DNA of 10,535 bases from positions 1-10,535 of the forward strand of contig CANBTO010000130.1 of assembly GCA_947372405.1 (NCBI GenBank), given 5' to 3'. Positions 1 through 5,765 of the stretch are shown piece by piece. The translations under genes were made by a program, and so were the position numbers. This DNA is from Verrucomicrobiaceae bacterium. GTDB taxonomy: Bacteria; Verrucomicrobiota; Verrucomicrobiae; Verrucomicrobiales; Akkermansiaceae. Below the pieces are notes generated by a model. It had not been told where the DNA came from and did not search any database. It saw nothing but the letters and a program-made list of their open reading frames with translations. The number at the start of each line of letters is the position of its first letter. Position 1 is the first letter of the stretch.

Positions 1-1
1 C

Positions 2-1018
2 AAGGCGGAACTGAACCTGCTGACCAAACGCCTCGTCGCCGTGACCTTGATCAGCGGCCTGTGTTTCCTGCTGTTTCCGCTGAAGATGGGACTGCCACGC
101 CCTGAACCCGCCGGTTGGACGGCACCGCTATTCCGCGCGCTGTATATCAACGACATGCCCTACAACCTCGCACCCTCGCTGCACATCAGCCTGCGCTCGT
201 TGGTCTGGGTGTTCTACGGCGCGCATCTGACGGGCAGCCTGCGGAGGGTGGTCAAGACCTGGTTCATGCTCATCGGACTCTCCACGCTGCTGGTGTGGCA
301 GCACCATGTCATCGACGTGGCCACCGGATTTCTAACCGGATGGATTGTGACCGCGCTGGTACCGGACAGGCGGCAGGCGCATACGCGGAATCCCTCGTTG
401 AATCTCGCGGCGGCATATGGCGCCGGGACCCTGCTCTGCTCGGGGCTGGCGTTTCTCTGGTTCGGCTTCGCATGGCCTGCGGTGTCGCTGGGTATCTTCG
501 CGCTGGCCTACGCCAGCGGCATGTCGCGTCTGTTAGGCAAGGAAAACGGCACGCTCTCGCCCTCGGCGGAGTGGTGTCTCCTGCCGGCCTTGCTCGTCGG
601 CTGGCTGGTGCAACGGCGCTGGTTGAAACGGCAACCGGCATGGCGCGAGATCACGCCGGGCGTTTTCTTCGGCAGGAAGCTGGTCGCGCACGAAGCCAAG
701 GCGCTGCTGAACGAAGGCCCGCTGGCGGTTCTCGATCTAACAGCGGAAACCAACGCGCCCGTGGTTTTCCGGGAACTCGCGCGTTATTTCAACCTCCCCC
801 TGCTGGACCTCGTGCCGCCCTCGCCCGCGGATATCGGCCGGGCGCTGGATTTCATCCGCGAGCAACAACCGCAGCGGCGTGTGTTCATCCACTGCAAGCT
901 CGGCCTCCAGCGGTCCGCCACCATCGCCGCCTACTGGCTGGTGGCATCAGGCGCGGCGGAAACTCTTGAAAAAGCCAAATCCAGGATCAGGCAACTGGAC
1001 CCTGCAGTGGTTCTGTAA
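2..1018 (+). CDS. PAP2-like / dual-specificity phosphatase fusion protein (5' end missing)
   Basis: A membrane phosphatase with two catalytic modules. The reading frame is open to the left edge (13 more codons before a GTG at 41), so the true start lies outside the window; 338 residues are visible. Numbering from the GTG, the PAP2-like part shows PSLH at 46-49 and QHH..D at 87-92, matching the second and third PAP2/inositolphosphotransferase motifs, so the first motif is probably missing upstream. Hydrophobic segments at about 75-105, 125-160 and 178-192 are likely membrane spans. A linker (about 193-203) leads to a cytoplasmic dual-specificity phosphatase domain with the signature HCKLGLQRS (Cys285, Arg291), a complete HCX5RS loop. 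The family is known as PAP2/dual-specificity phosphatase fusions. The substrate is unknown; a phospholipid head group or polyprenyl phosphate is possible. The next gene is convergent, 45 bases away. Confidence 0.87.
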   Translation, partial: KAELNLLTKRLVAVTLISGLCFLLFPLKMGLPRPEPAGWTAPLFRALYINDMPYNLAPSLHISLRSLVWVFYGAHLTGSLRRVVKTWFMLIGLSTLLVWQHHVIDVATGFLTGWIVTALVPDRRQAHTRNPSLNLAAAYGAGTLLCSGLAFLWFGFAWPAVSLGIFALAYASGMSRLLGKENGTLSPSAEWCLLPALLVGWLVQRRWLKRQPAWREITPGVFFGRKLVAHEAKALLNEGPLAVLDLTAETNAPVVFRELARYFNLPLLDLVPPSPADIGRALDFIREQQPQRRVFIHCKLGLQRSATIAAYWLVASGAAETLEKAKSRIRQLDPAVVL

Positions 1019-1063
1019 TCCCAAGTCGAATATTCCTGAGTTTTCCCTGTGCCGGACCGCCTT

Positions 1064-1369
1064 TTATGGATTCCCGCCTGCCTGAATTCTGTCCGCCAAC
1101 GTGGTCATGCGGGCCTTCTGCGCCTCCACATCGATTCCGGAATACGCGGTTGCACGCAACTTTTTGACGAGGAAATCCCGGCAGAGGGGCTCGAGCTTCA
1201 GGGATTCGCGGAACCGGGCGAGCGCCGCATCATCCTTGCCTGTGGAAAGCTCAAGCATGCCTTGGCTGATCCTCAACACCGCCCGCTTCTGGTCGAGCGT
1301 GCTGCAAGTATCGTCGCGGTGGAACTCACCGTATCTCCGGCCTTTTCCGGAAGATGATTCCATAATCAC
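1064..1369 (-). CDS. Small TPR-like ORF overlapping the end of the TPR gene
   Basis: A 101-codon ORF starting with GTG at 1369, or 99 codons from the ATG at 1363. The GTG overlaps the stop of the upstream TPR gene as GTGA, which would allow coupled translation. The protein is helical; about residues 27-63, with the core GMLELSTGKDDAALARF..SLKLEP, look like one TPR repeat, and codon choice is GC-rich at third positions like its neighbours. It has no signal peptide or membrane segment. It could be a separate small protein, or the C-terminal end of the same TPR protein separated by a second frame change. The missing N-terminal domain and the shared TPR character make the second option credible. 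The function is not recognised. Confidence 0.55.
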   Translation of the reverse strand: MIMESSSGKGRRYGEFHRDDTCSTLDQKRAVLRISQGMLELSTGKDDAALARFRESLKLEPLCRDFLVKKLRATAYSGIDVEAQKARMTTLADRIQAGGNP

Positions 1370-2245
1370 TGACTGACGACGAAATACTCGTTCTCCATGC
1401 CCGGCGTGGCGACGAAACGGTCGGTTTGATCGAGCAGCCGTCCGGCCTGTTCCAAGTTTCCGGCCATGCGCAAGGCCTCTGCCAGACTAATGGCGTTGAC
1501 CATCGTCGGATAGTTCCGCATGCCCTCTTCCAATTGTTTCATCACGGATTCCGTTTGGCCTGTCAGCAGATAACAATATCCCAGATTGGACTGCGCCAAT
1601 CCGTTGTCGGGGTCGAAAGCCAGCAAGTCCTCCAGCGTCTTGATGGCACCATTGAAATCCGCATTGTTCTGCTGGAGATAGCCCTTGAGCAGGTAGCCGC
1701 CGGGAAAGCGCCGGAATTTGGCCAGCACCGCGTCGCACCGCTCCAGCGTCTTGGCGGTCTGCCCGCTGTTGAATGACTGCAACGCATCGAGGTAGGCCAC
1801 CTGTGGATCGTCCGGATAGAGTTCACGGAGCTTGTCCAGCTTGGCGTTCACCACGCTCGGGTCGCAAAACTGATGGCCCGCTTCCGGCATCATCACGGCG
1901 GCTTTCACCTCGCCCACCGCCGCGGTGGTGTTGGCCGGGTTAGCCGTGGTCGCCGCCTTGTAGCTGTCCAGTGCCTGCTTCCAGTTGTAGTGCAGGAACA
2001 TTTCGTCCCCCATCTGCCGGTGGAACTCGGACAGGCGCTTAACCGACGCCGCATTACGGTAGGCCTGGAAGTAGTCGATATTGAACGCGAACTTCACATA
2101 GGTCGCGGTGGCGATCGCCGCGAAAAAGGACGGATTTGGCGAGGATCCGCCGCCACGGGTGCTTGGGCGGTGTCAGTTGGGAGCGCAGCGAAAACACTTC
2201 GCGTTCCAATTCATGCAGGCGCTTGAGAATCGAGTCGTCTTCCAT
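1366..2245 (-). pseudogene. Membrane-anchored TPR protein, frame broken by one extra T
   Basis: Two frames together encode one sensible protein. The 5' frame starts at ATG 2245 (MEDDSILKRLHELERE...), giving a charged, coiled-coil-like N-terminus (residues 1-24) followed by PWRRILAKSVL. The continuation FAAIATATYVKFAF lies in the other frame and completes a membrane helix (about 35-54). The break falls in five Ts (five As at 2123-2127 on the + strand); with four Ts the frames join into 292 residues. The periplasmic part carries several TPR repeats, for example YNWKQALDSYKAATTANP and NGLAQSNLGYCYLLTGQ. TPRs are protein-protein scaffolds, so a role in a membrane complex is inferred. As written, only the 243-codon part from GTG 2097 is open, without its anchor. 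The gene lies 134 bases downstream of the 524-aa gene of the sigma operon, on the same strand. It may be a real mutation, recoding or a sequencing error. Confidence 0.75.
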
Positions 2246-2306
2246 AGGTACGAGCCGGGATTCTGCCTGCTCCGACGACTGAGGCAATCCCCATTCACTG
2301 ACATGT

Positions 2307-2380
2307 CGGCCCGGCTTGAAACGGCAACCTGCGCGGCGCGGGATCAGGCCCTGGGGGGGCTTCGACCGGAAGCCTGTTGC
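2307..2380. repeat. Diverged copy of a ~74-nt repeat (other copy 614-687)
   Basis: Ungapped alignment of 614-687 with 2307-2380 gives 54 identities in 74 positions by eye, including a 14-base exact block (TTGAAACGGCAACC at 623-636 and 2316-2329). Similarity stops abruptly on both sides. The first copy lies in the phosphatase gene, in the linker leading into the dual-specificity phosphatase domain. This copy fills much of the spacer in front of the TPR gene and abuts the stop codon of the 524-aa gene. It contains a perfect 6-bp stem, GGCTTC (2358-2363) with GAAGCC (2369-2374), and a shorter version of that stem is also present in the first copy. The nature of the repeat is unknown. Confidence 0.5.
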
Positions 2381-3954
2381 TATTTCTCTCCTTGGAAATC
2401 CCATACCCAGTCTCCCGAATACTTCTCGGCCGAGAACTTTGTGTCTTCCGGGTTTTTATTGTCGAGCACACGCTTGCCTCCATCGTCTTTGCCATCGATG
2501 CCTACGCTCCAGAGCATGTAGGCTCCATCAGGAGTTTTGCGGTAACCCATCGGCTTGTCGTTCATCACGTCGAGTGGCAGGGGCTTGCCATTGGTGAGCT
2601 TCAACGAGTCGAGCGAGTCGGGATAAGATCCGTTTTCGATGCGGTGCCGTTCAAGCGCACAGGCGATGACGGCTTGATTCGTGATGGACTGCGCGTAGAT
2701 CGCGTTGTGGATGGTGGAGGACATCGCGGGAGTCATTAACACGGCCATCATATATTCGGGATGCGTCCAGATTTTCTCTTTCACGTCCATGATCACTTTC
2801 ATGTGTTCCGCTGATGAATCAAGAGCCTCTCTCCAGCCGTGATCCCTGAGCGGTTTGATGAGATATTTGAATTCCTGATCGGCCATCACAGCGGCACTCG
2901 CGTCGAAAAAGCCCAGCGGAACCGCACGCATGGCAATCGAGGCGGGAGAGGCTTTTGTCGGAGATTCCTCGCCATTCAGCAGGATCATGCCCAGGGCGGT
3001 GGAAGGATTGCGCTTGAGGGATTGCAACGAGTTCACGCAGGCCGCCATTTCACCCCGGAACGCCCGGAGGGTGGCCCGATGGAAATCGAGCGAGGAAATC
3101 GCGGATTCCAGTTTGGCGAAGTCCTGGGCGGTGCCGGAATGTGTGGCGCACAATTCCCATGTGCTGCCGCAGATCGTTGCGGTGTCCGCTGCTCCGACGA
3201 GCATCCCGACGAGAAGCGGGTCGTTCAGATTCGCCTGAGCGATGCGTGTCATGACCAGAATTTCCGCATGCGCCCGAGTCGAATCACCAGCACGTGCGGC
3301 TGCCGTAGAGCGCAGGGCGAGAGTTCGGTTGATGGCTCTGATGGCGGTAATGTGCGGCATCTGAAGTCCAAAGAGCCAATCCGGCATTTCGCGGTTTTTC
3401 CACTCCGGTGTCCACTGGGCTTGAGCGCGGTCGAGGCCAGAGGTGAGTTCACTCACGACTGGGCCGTATTTTGTTAGGCCGGTGACAAGATCCTGCGCTG
3501 CATTTCCCGAATCCGCGGGCATGGGCACGGAGCCATCCTTGCGTAACCATTCGGCCCATGCCTTGAGGTCGGTTGCTTTTCCAAATCCGGCACTCGGGAA
3601 TTTCGGGCGCTTATTGCTTCCATTGCCTTCGGGAAGCTTGATATCCTCAAGCTTCTTCCGTTTCGCCGCAGGCTCTCCTTTGCTGCTATCGTTGTCCACG
3701 ACGAGGCTGATGTCCTTGAGCAAAGGGATCGCACAGAAGTTTTCAGATTCGGGAAGCGGATCATTCGCCAGCGCTCGGAAATCGAGCGTCTCGCCTTCCG
3801 CTTGCAGCATGTTCGCGGTCGCAGTCCATTGCCTGGCCCAATGCCAGTTGAGCCATGTGCAAAGCAAGAGATACAGGGTGACGAGCGTGATCGCCGACCA
3901 GACAAAGCGGCGGGTCCAGCGGTTCTGCCAGCAGCGTTTGAGGAATTTCATCAT
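2380..3954 (-). CDS. Large single-pass membrane protein with pseudopilin-like C-terminus, third gene of sigma operon
   Basis: A 524-residue protein starting at ATG 3954, which overlaps the stop of the preceding gene as ATGA; a second ATG follows directly. A basic N-terminus (KFLKRCWQNRWTRR) precedes one membrane helix at about 17-38, so most of the chain should be outside the cytoplasmic membrane. A Lys-rich hydrophilic stretch lies near 92-124, followed by a long mostly helical region. From about 417 the pattern QAVIACALERHRIENGSYP and then GYRKTPDGAYMLWSVGIDGK at about 470-489 recalls the globular end of GspG-type pseudopilins (a helix, 'G.YP..L..L', then a Y..DG...SVG.DG.DDGG loop), but there is no prepilin N-terminus. 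I know no characterised homologue. Its place behind a sigma factor and a small membrane protein suggests a sensor, regulator or output component of that system; this is inference. Confidence 0.82.
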   Translation of the reverse strand: MMKFLKRCWQNRWTRRFVWSAITLVTLYLLLCTWLNWHWARQWTATANMLQAEGETLDFRALANDPLPESENFCAIPLLKDISLVVDNDSSKGEPAAKRKKLEDIKLPEGNGSNKRPKFPSAGFGKATDLKAWAEWLRKDGSVPMPADSGNAAQDLVTGLTKYGPVVSELTSGLDRAQAQWTPEWKNREMPDWLFGLQMPHITAIRAINRTLALRSTAAARAGDSTRAHAEILVMTRIAQANLNDPLLVGMLVGAADTATICGSTWELCATHSGTAQDFAKLESAISSLDFHRATLRAFRGEMAACVNSLQSLKRNPSTALGMILLNGEESPTKASPASIAMRAVPLGFFDASAAVMADQEFKYLIKPLRDHGWREALDSSAEHMKVIMDVKEKIWTHPEYMMAVLMTPAMSSTIHNAIYAQSITNQAVIACALERHRIENGSYPDSLDSLKLTNGKPLPLDVMNDKPMGYRKTPDGAYMLWSVGIDGKDDGGKRVLDNKNPEDTKFSAEKYSGDWVWDFQGEK

Positions 3955-4298
3955 GGGAGTTCGAGTTCGAGGTTTCTTCGTTGTTCAAAAGCAATGAGTG
4001 CGGACAGCTCTTCATGCGAAGGAGTGGACATGGGGGGTGACTGCATTTTCGTCCGGTTCACCCAGTCATTCGTTGTGCCGTCCTTTGTCATGGAGAAATT
4101 CAGCGCGAGGATTGCCATCCACGCAGCCGCCCAGCCAAGCATCAGCCAGCGTGGAGGGAGCGTCCGCGGCATCGGCGTCAAGCTCGCTTCTTGTCGCGCT
4201 CGGGCAAGAATCTCCTCCTTCCACGCGGACGTAGGATCGGGACGCCGCAGTACGCTGGTAAGCATGTGCAGTTTCTTTTCGAGATCGTCGTTGTTCAT
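3951..4298 (-). CDS. Small membrane protein in anti-sigma position
   Basis: A 115-residue protein whose ATG (4298) overlaps the sigma factor stop by four bases and whose own stop overlaps the next start, so the three genes are very likely co-translated. Residues 1-48 are hydrophilic and probably cytoplasmic, one membrane helix spans about 51-69 (WLMLGWAAAWMAILALNF), and the tail to 115 is polar and rich in Glu. Position, size and topology fit a membrane-bound anti-sigma factor that holds the ECF sigma through its N-terminal segment. The classical zinc-binding HxxxCxxC motif is absent, and no anti-sigma domain is recognisable by eye. The anti-sigma role is therefore inferred from gene order only. 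Confidence 0.8.
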   Translation of the reverse strand: MNNDDLEKKLHMLTSVLRRPDPTSAWKEEILARARQEASLTPMPRTLPPRWLMLGWAAAWMAILALNFSMTKDGTTNDWVNRTKMQSPPMSTPSHEELSALIAFEQRRNLELELP

Positions 4299-4798
4299 TG
4301 CAGTTCCTCGTAAATGGGACGCAGCAGCGTCCGGAGTTTGTCTAATCCGTAGCGATAGCGACTCGCCGCCGTATTGAGCGGGATGTTCTGGGCTTCCGCG
4401 ATTTCCTCAAAGGTGAGTCGGTCCCACAACTTGAGTTGCAGGATCGTGCGCTGCTCGTTCGGCAACGATTTCATGGCCTGCGCGAGAGTATGTGCGAGCA
4501 CCAGCGCATCAGGATCGGGCACTGTTTGATGTCCGTCGGCCAGCTCTTTGAGCAACCGCTCCTCGCCATTCCAGCGCACTTTGCGCCGCCGCAGCCAGTC
4601 GATCGCGAGGTTGTGCGCAAGTCGATAAAGAAACGCCTTCTCGCTCTGCATCTCAAACTCCACGCCGCGCGCGAGCTTGATGAACAGCTCTTGCAGCAGA
4701 TCCCGTGCATCCGCCTCGGTCTTCGTGAACGTGACCAGATAATGAAACAAGCCCGATGCGTGCGCATCGTAGATTCGTTCGAGTTCTTGGTCGTTCAT
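4295..4798 (-). CDS. ECF-type RNA polymerase sigma factor
   Basis: A 167-residue sigma-70 family protein of the extracytoplasmic-function group, the usual length for the class. Region 2 lies at about 7-72 (AHASGLFHYLVTFTKTEADARDLLQELFIKL, then the -10 recognition helix AFLYRLAHNLAIDWLRRR). A short acidic linker with PDPDALV follows. Region 4 lies at about 101-156 (SLPNEQRTILQLKLWDRLTF and the helix-turn-helix FEEIAEAQNIPLNTAASRYR). Region 3 is absent. It should direct RNA polymerase to a small set of promoters, commonly including its own. It is the first gene of the block on this strand and overlaps the small membrane protein gene by four bases (ATGA). There is no Shine-Dalgarno sequence before ATG 4798. 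The ECF subgroup cannot be decided by eye. Confidence 0.95.
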   Translation of the reverse strand: MNDQELERIYDAHASGLFHYLVTFTKTEADARDLLQELFIKLARGVEFEMQSEKAFLYRLAHNLAIDWLRRRKVRWNGEERLLKELADGHQTVPDPDALVLAHTLAQAMKSLPNEQRTILQLKLWDRLTFEEIAEAQNIPLNTAASRYRYGLDKLRTLLRPIYEELQ

Positions 4799-4800
4799 GC

Positions 4801-4825
4801 AGACAGGATGACAGTGACAGGTTCA
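4801..4825 (-). promoter_or_regulatory. Possible ECF-type promoter of the sigma operon
   Basis: Read on the minus strand, TGAACC (4825-4820) is followed after 15 bases by GTCT (4804-4801). This resembles the AAC-type -35 and GTC-type -10 elements of many self-regulated ECF sigma factors. The spacer holds CTGTCA and TGTCAT, so the element also has internal repetition. The -10 is almost touching ATG 4798, which would give a leaderless or near-leaderless transcript, consistent with the absence of a Shine-Dalgarno sequence. Short motifs like these occur by chance, so this is tentative. Confidence 0.3.
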
Positions 4826-5086
4826 TTGGCCAAGACGCACCGCGTCCATCATCTTGTCTGATGTTTTCCAGAATTTTCCATTTCCCGGCGATCCCTTAGG
4901 TCGGGCGTGATGCGCCGGGGCCGTCGCGGGCGGGTTTCCATGGAGTTCTGGCGCGTTAGTCTGACCGGAAATGCCCAGCTACGCGTCTCGATTTCCTCAT
5001 TTCGTGGAAATTCCCACACCCGAGTGCTGCCCCCCTGATCTTTGCCATTGCCAAGGGGGCGGGCCTTTGTTCCCTTCTCCCCCGTT

Positions 5087-5407
5087 ATGGCCAATCCGAC
5101 CAACGTTCTTTCCAGCGGAATCGAAATCACCGGTTCCATCCGCTTCTCCAACGACATGATCATCGACGGCAAGATCGAAGGTGAGATCAACTCCGACAAG
5201 GGGCGGGTGACCATCGGCGAGAACGCAATCATCAAGGGCGACGTGACCGCCGGCGAGGTGAAGGTTTACGGCAAGGTTGAGGGCAAGATCACCTCCGAGC
5301 GCTGCGAACTGAAGGACAAGTCCCGCATCAACGGCGACATCAAATCCAAGGTGTTCTCGATGGAGGAAGGCGCCCAGCTTTCCGGCCGCACCGAGATCGG
5401 CGGCTGA
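5087..5407 (+). CDS. Bactofilin (polymer-forming cytoskeletal protein)
   Basis: A 106-residue bactofilin. ATG 5087 is chosen because the family pattern begins right after it: NVLSSGIEITGSIRFSNDM, then short beta-strand repeats such as IDGKIEGEINSDKGRVTIGE, GDVTAGEVKVYGKVEG and RINGDIKSKVFSMEEGA. These are the regularly spaced G-x-[IV] turns that build the beta-helical core. Bactofilins self-assemble without nucleotide into cytoplasmic filaments or membrane-associated patches that position cell-wall enzymes or shape the cell. The protein is nearly only the core domain, with a short N-terminus and almost no C-terminal tail. It is monocistronic as far as visible, divergent from the sigma operon and convergent with the DUF6600-like gene. 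No peptidase or other usual bactofilin partner is adjacent. Confidence 0.93.
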   Translation: MANPTNVLSSGIEITGSIRFSNDMIIDGKIEGEINSDKGRVTIGENAIIKGDVTAGEVKVYGKVEGKITSERCELKDKSRINGDIKSKVFSMEEGAQLSGRTEIGG

Positions 5408-5600
5408 GGCTTGGTTCGAAGCCGTTCGGCCAGCCGAAACCGGATTGCCAACATCCCCCGCTCCTGCGATGCCCGGGCTGCGTCAGTCAGGCCGAGACGA
5501 ACGGATACTGCCCTCATGAGTTCATGACGAACGGCGTGTTCCTGGCAGGATGTGTCCTATTTTCAAAACTGCGGTTCAGACTACAACCAGCAGGATGATG

Positions 5601-5675
5601 AACCGCAAAGAGCACAGAGAACACAAAGGAATGCTTCTTTTTTGTGATCATTGCGTTCTCTTTGTGGCTAAAACC
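5601..5675. repeat. Imperfect inverted 'AACCGCAAAGAG...' repeat
   Basis: The left arm begins AACCGCAAAGAGCACAGAG (5601-5619) and continues ACACAAAGGA. The right arm ends GCGTTCTCTTTGTGGCTAAA (about 5653-5672), whose complement reads TTTAGCCACAAAGAGAACGC and matches the start of the left arm with a few mismatches. Short periodic arrays of the type 'CGCAAAGA.GCA.AGA' flanked by their inverse are, from general knowledge, scattered between genes in several bacterial phyla. Their origin is unclear. It is non-coding and close to the end of a transcript. Confidence 0.6.
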
Positions 5676-5701
5676 AAGCCAAGGGCTCCTCAGTCATATT
5701 G

Positions 5702-5738
5702 AAAAGCCCGACAGCGCATTGAGCGCCATCGGGCCTTT
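5702..5738. terminator. Intrinsic terminator of the csbD/DUF6600 transcript
   Basis: GCCCGA (5706-5711) pairs with TCGGGC (5729-5734). After a two-base mismatch, GCGC (5714-5717) pairs with GCGC (5723-5726) around a five-base loop. On the minus strand the stem is followed by TTTTC, as expected for a terminator about 30 bases after the stop of the DUF6600-like gene. On the plus strand it is followed only by CTTTCG, so weak bidirectional function is possible. Confidence 0.75.
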
Positions 5739-5765
5739 CGAGATATCGTCCTGAAAAGTCAGCGA

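Larger units (their letters stand above)
5408..5765. other. Non-coding stretch between bactofilin and DUF6600-like genes
   Basis: No credible gene is present in these 358 bases; frames are short and lack family similarity. The left part (5408-5600) holds only weak hairpins and no clear terminator for the bactofilin gene. The right part contains the 'CGCAAAGAG' dispersed-type repeat at 5601-5675 and a strong intrinsic terminator at 5702-5738. Base composition is more AT-rich from about 5550 to 5700 than in the flanking genes. Confidence 0.7.

Noticed and set aside
115..969. 284-codon frame overlapping the phosphatase gene on the same strand
   Set aside because: The translation is Arg/Ala/Gly-rich with no family pattern, while the overlapping frame has complete phosphatase motifs; it is a shadow of a GC-rich gene.
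2054..2404. 116-codon minus-strand frame as an independent gene
   Set aside because: Only its middle (from ATG 2245 to the T-run) looks coding, and that continues in the neighbouring frame; the part upstream of 2245 reads through the repeat and the tail is out of frame.
4849..5235. 128-codon minus-strand frame between the sigma factor and bactofilin genes
   Set aside because: It overlaps the bactofilin gene, has Arg/Pro-rich low-information composition and no recognisable motif.
5042..5407. TTG start extending the bactofilin by 15 residues
   Set aside because: The added residues are unlike bactofilins, and ATG 5087 begins directly before the conserved core.
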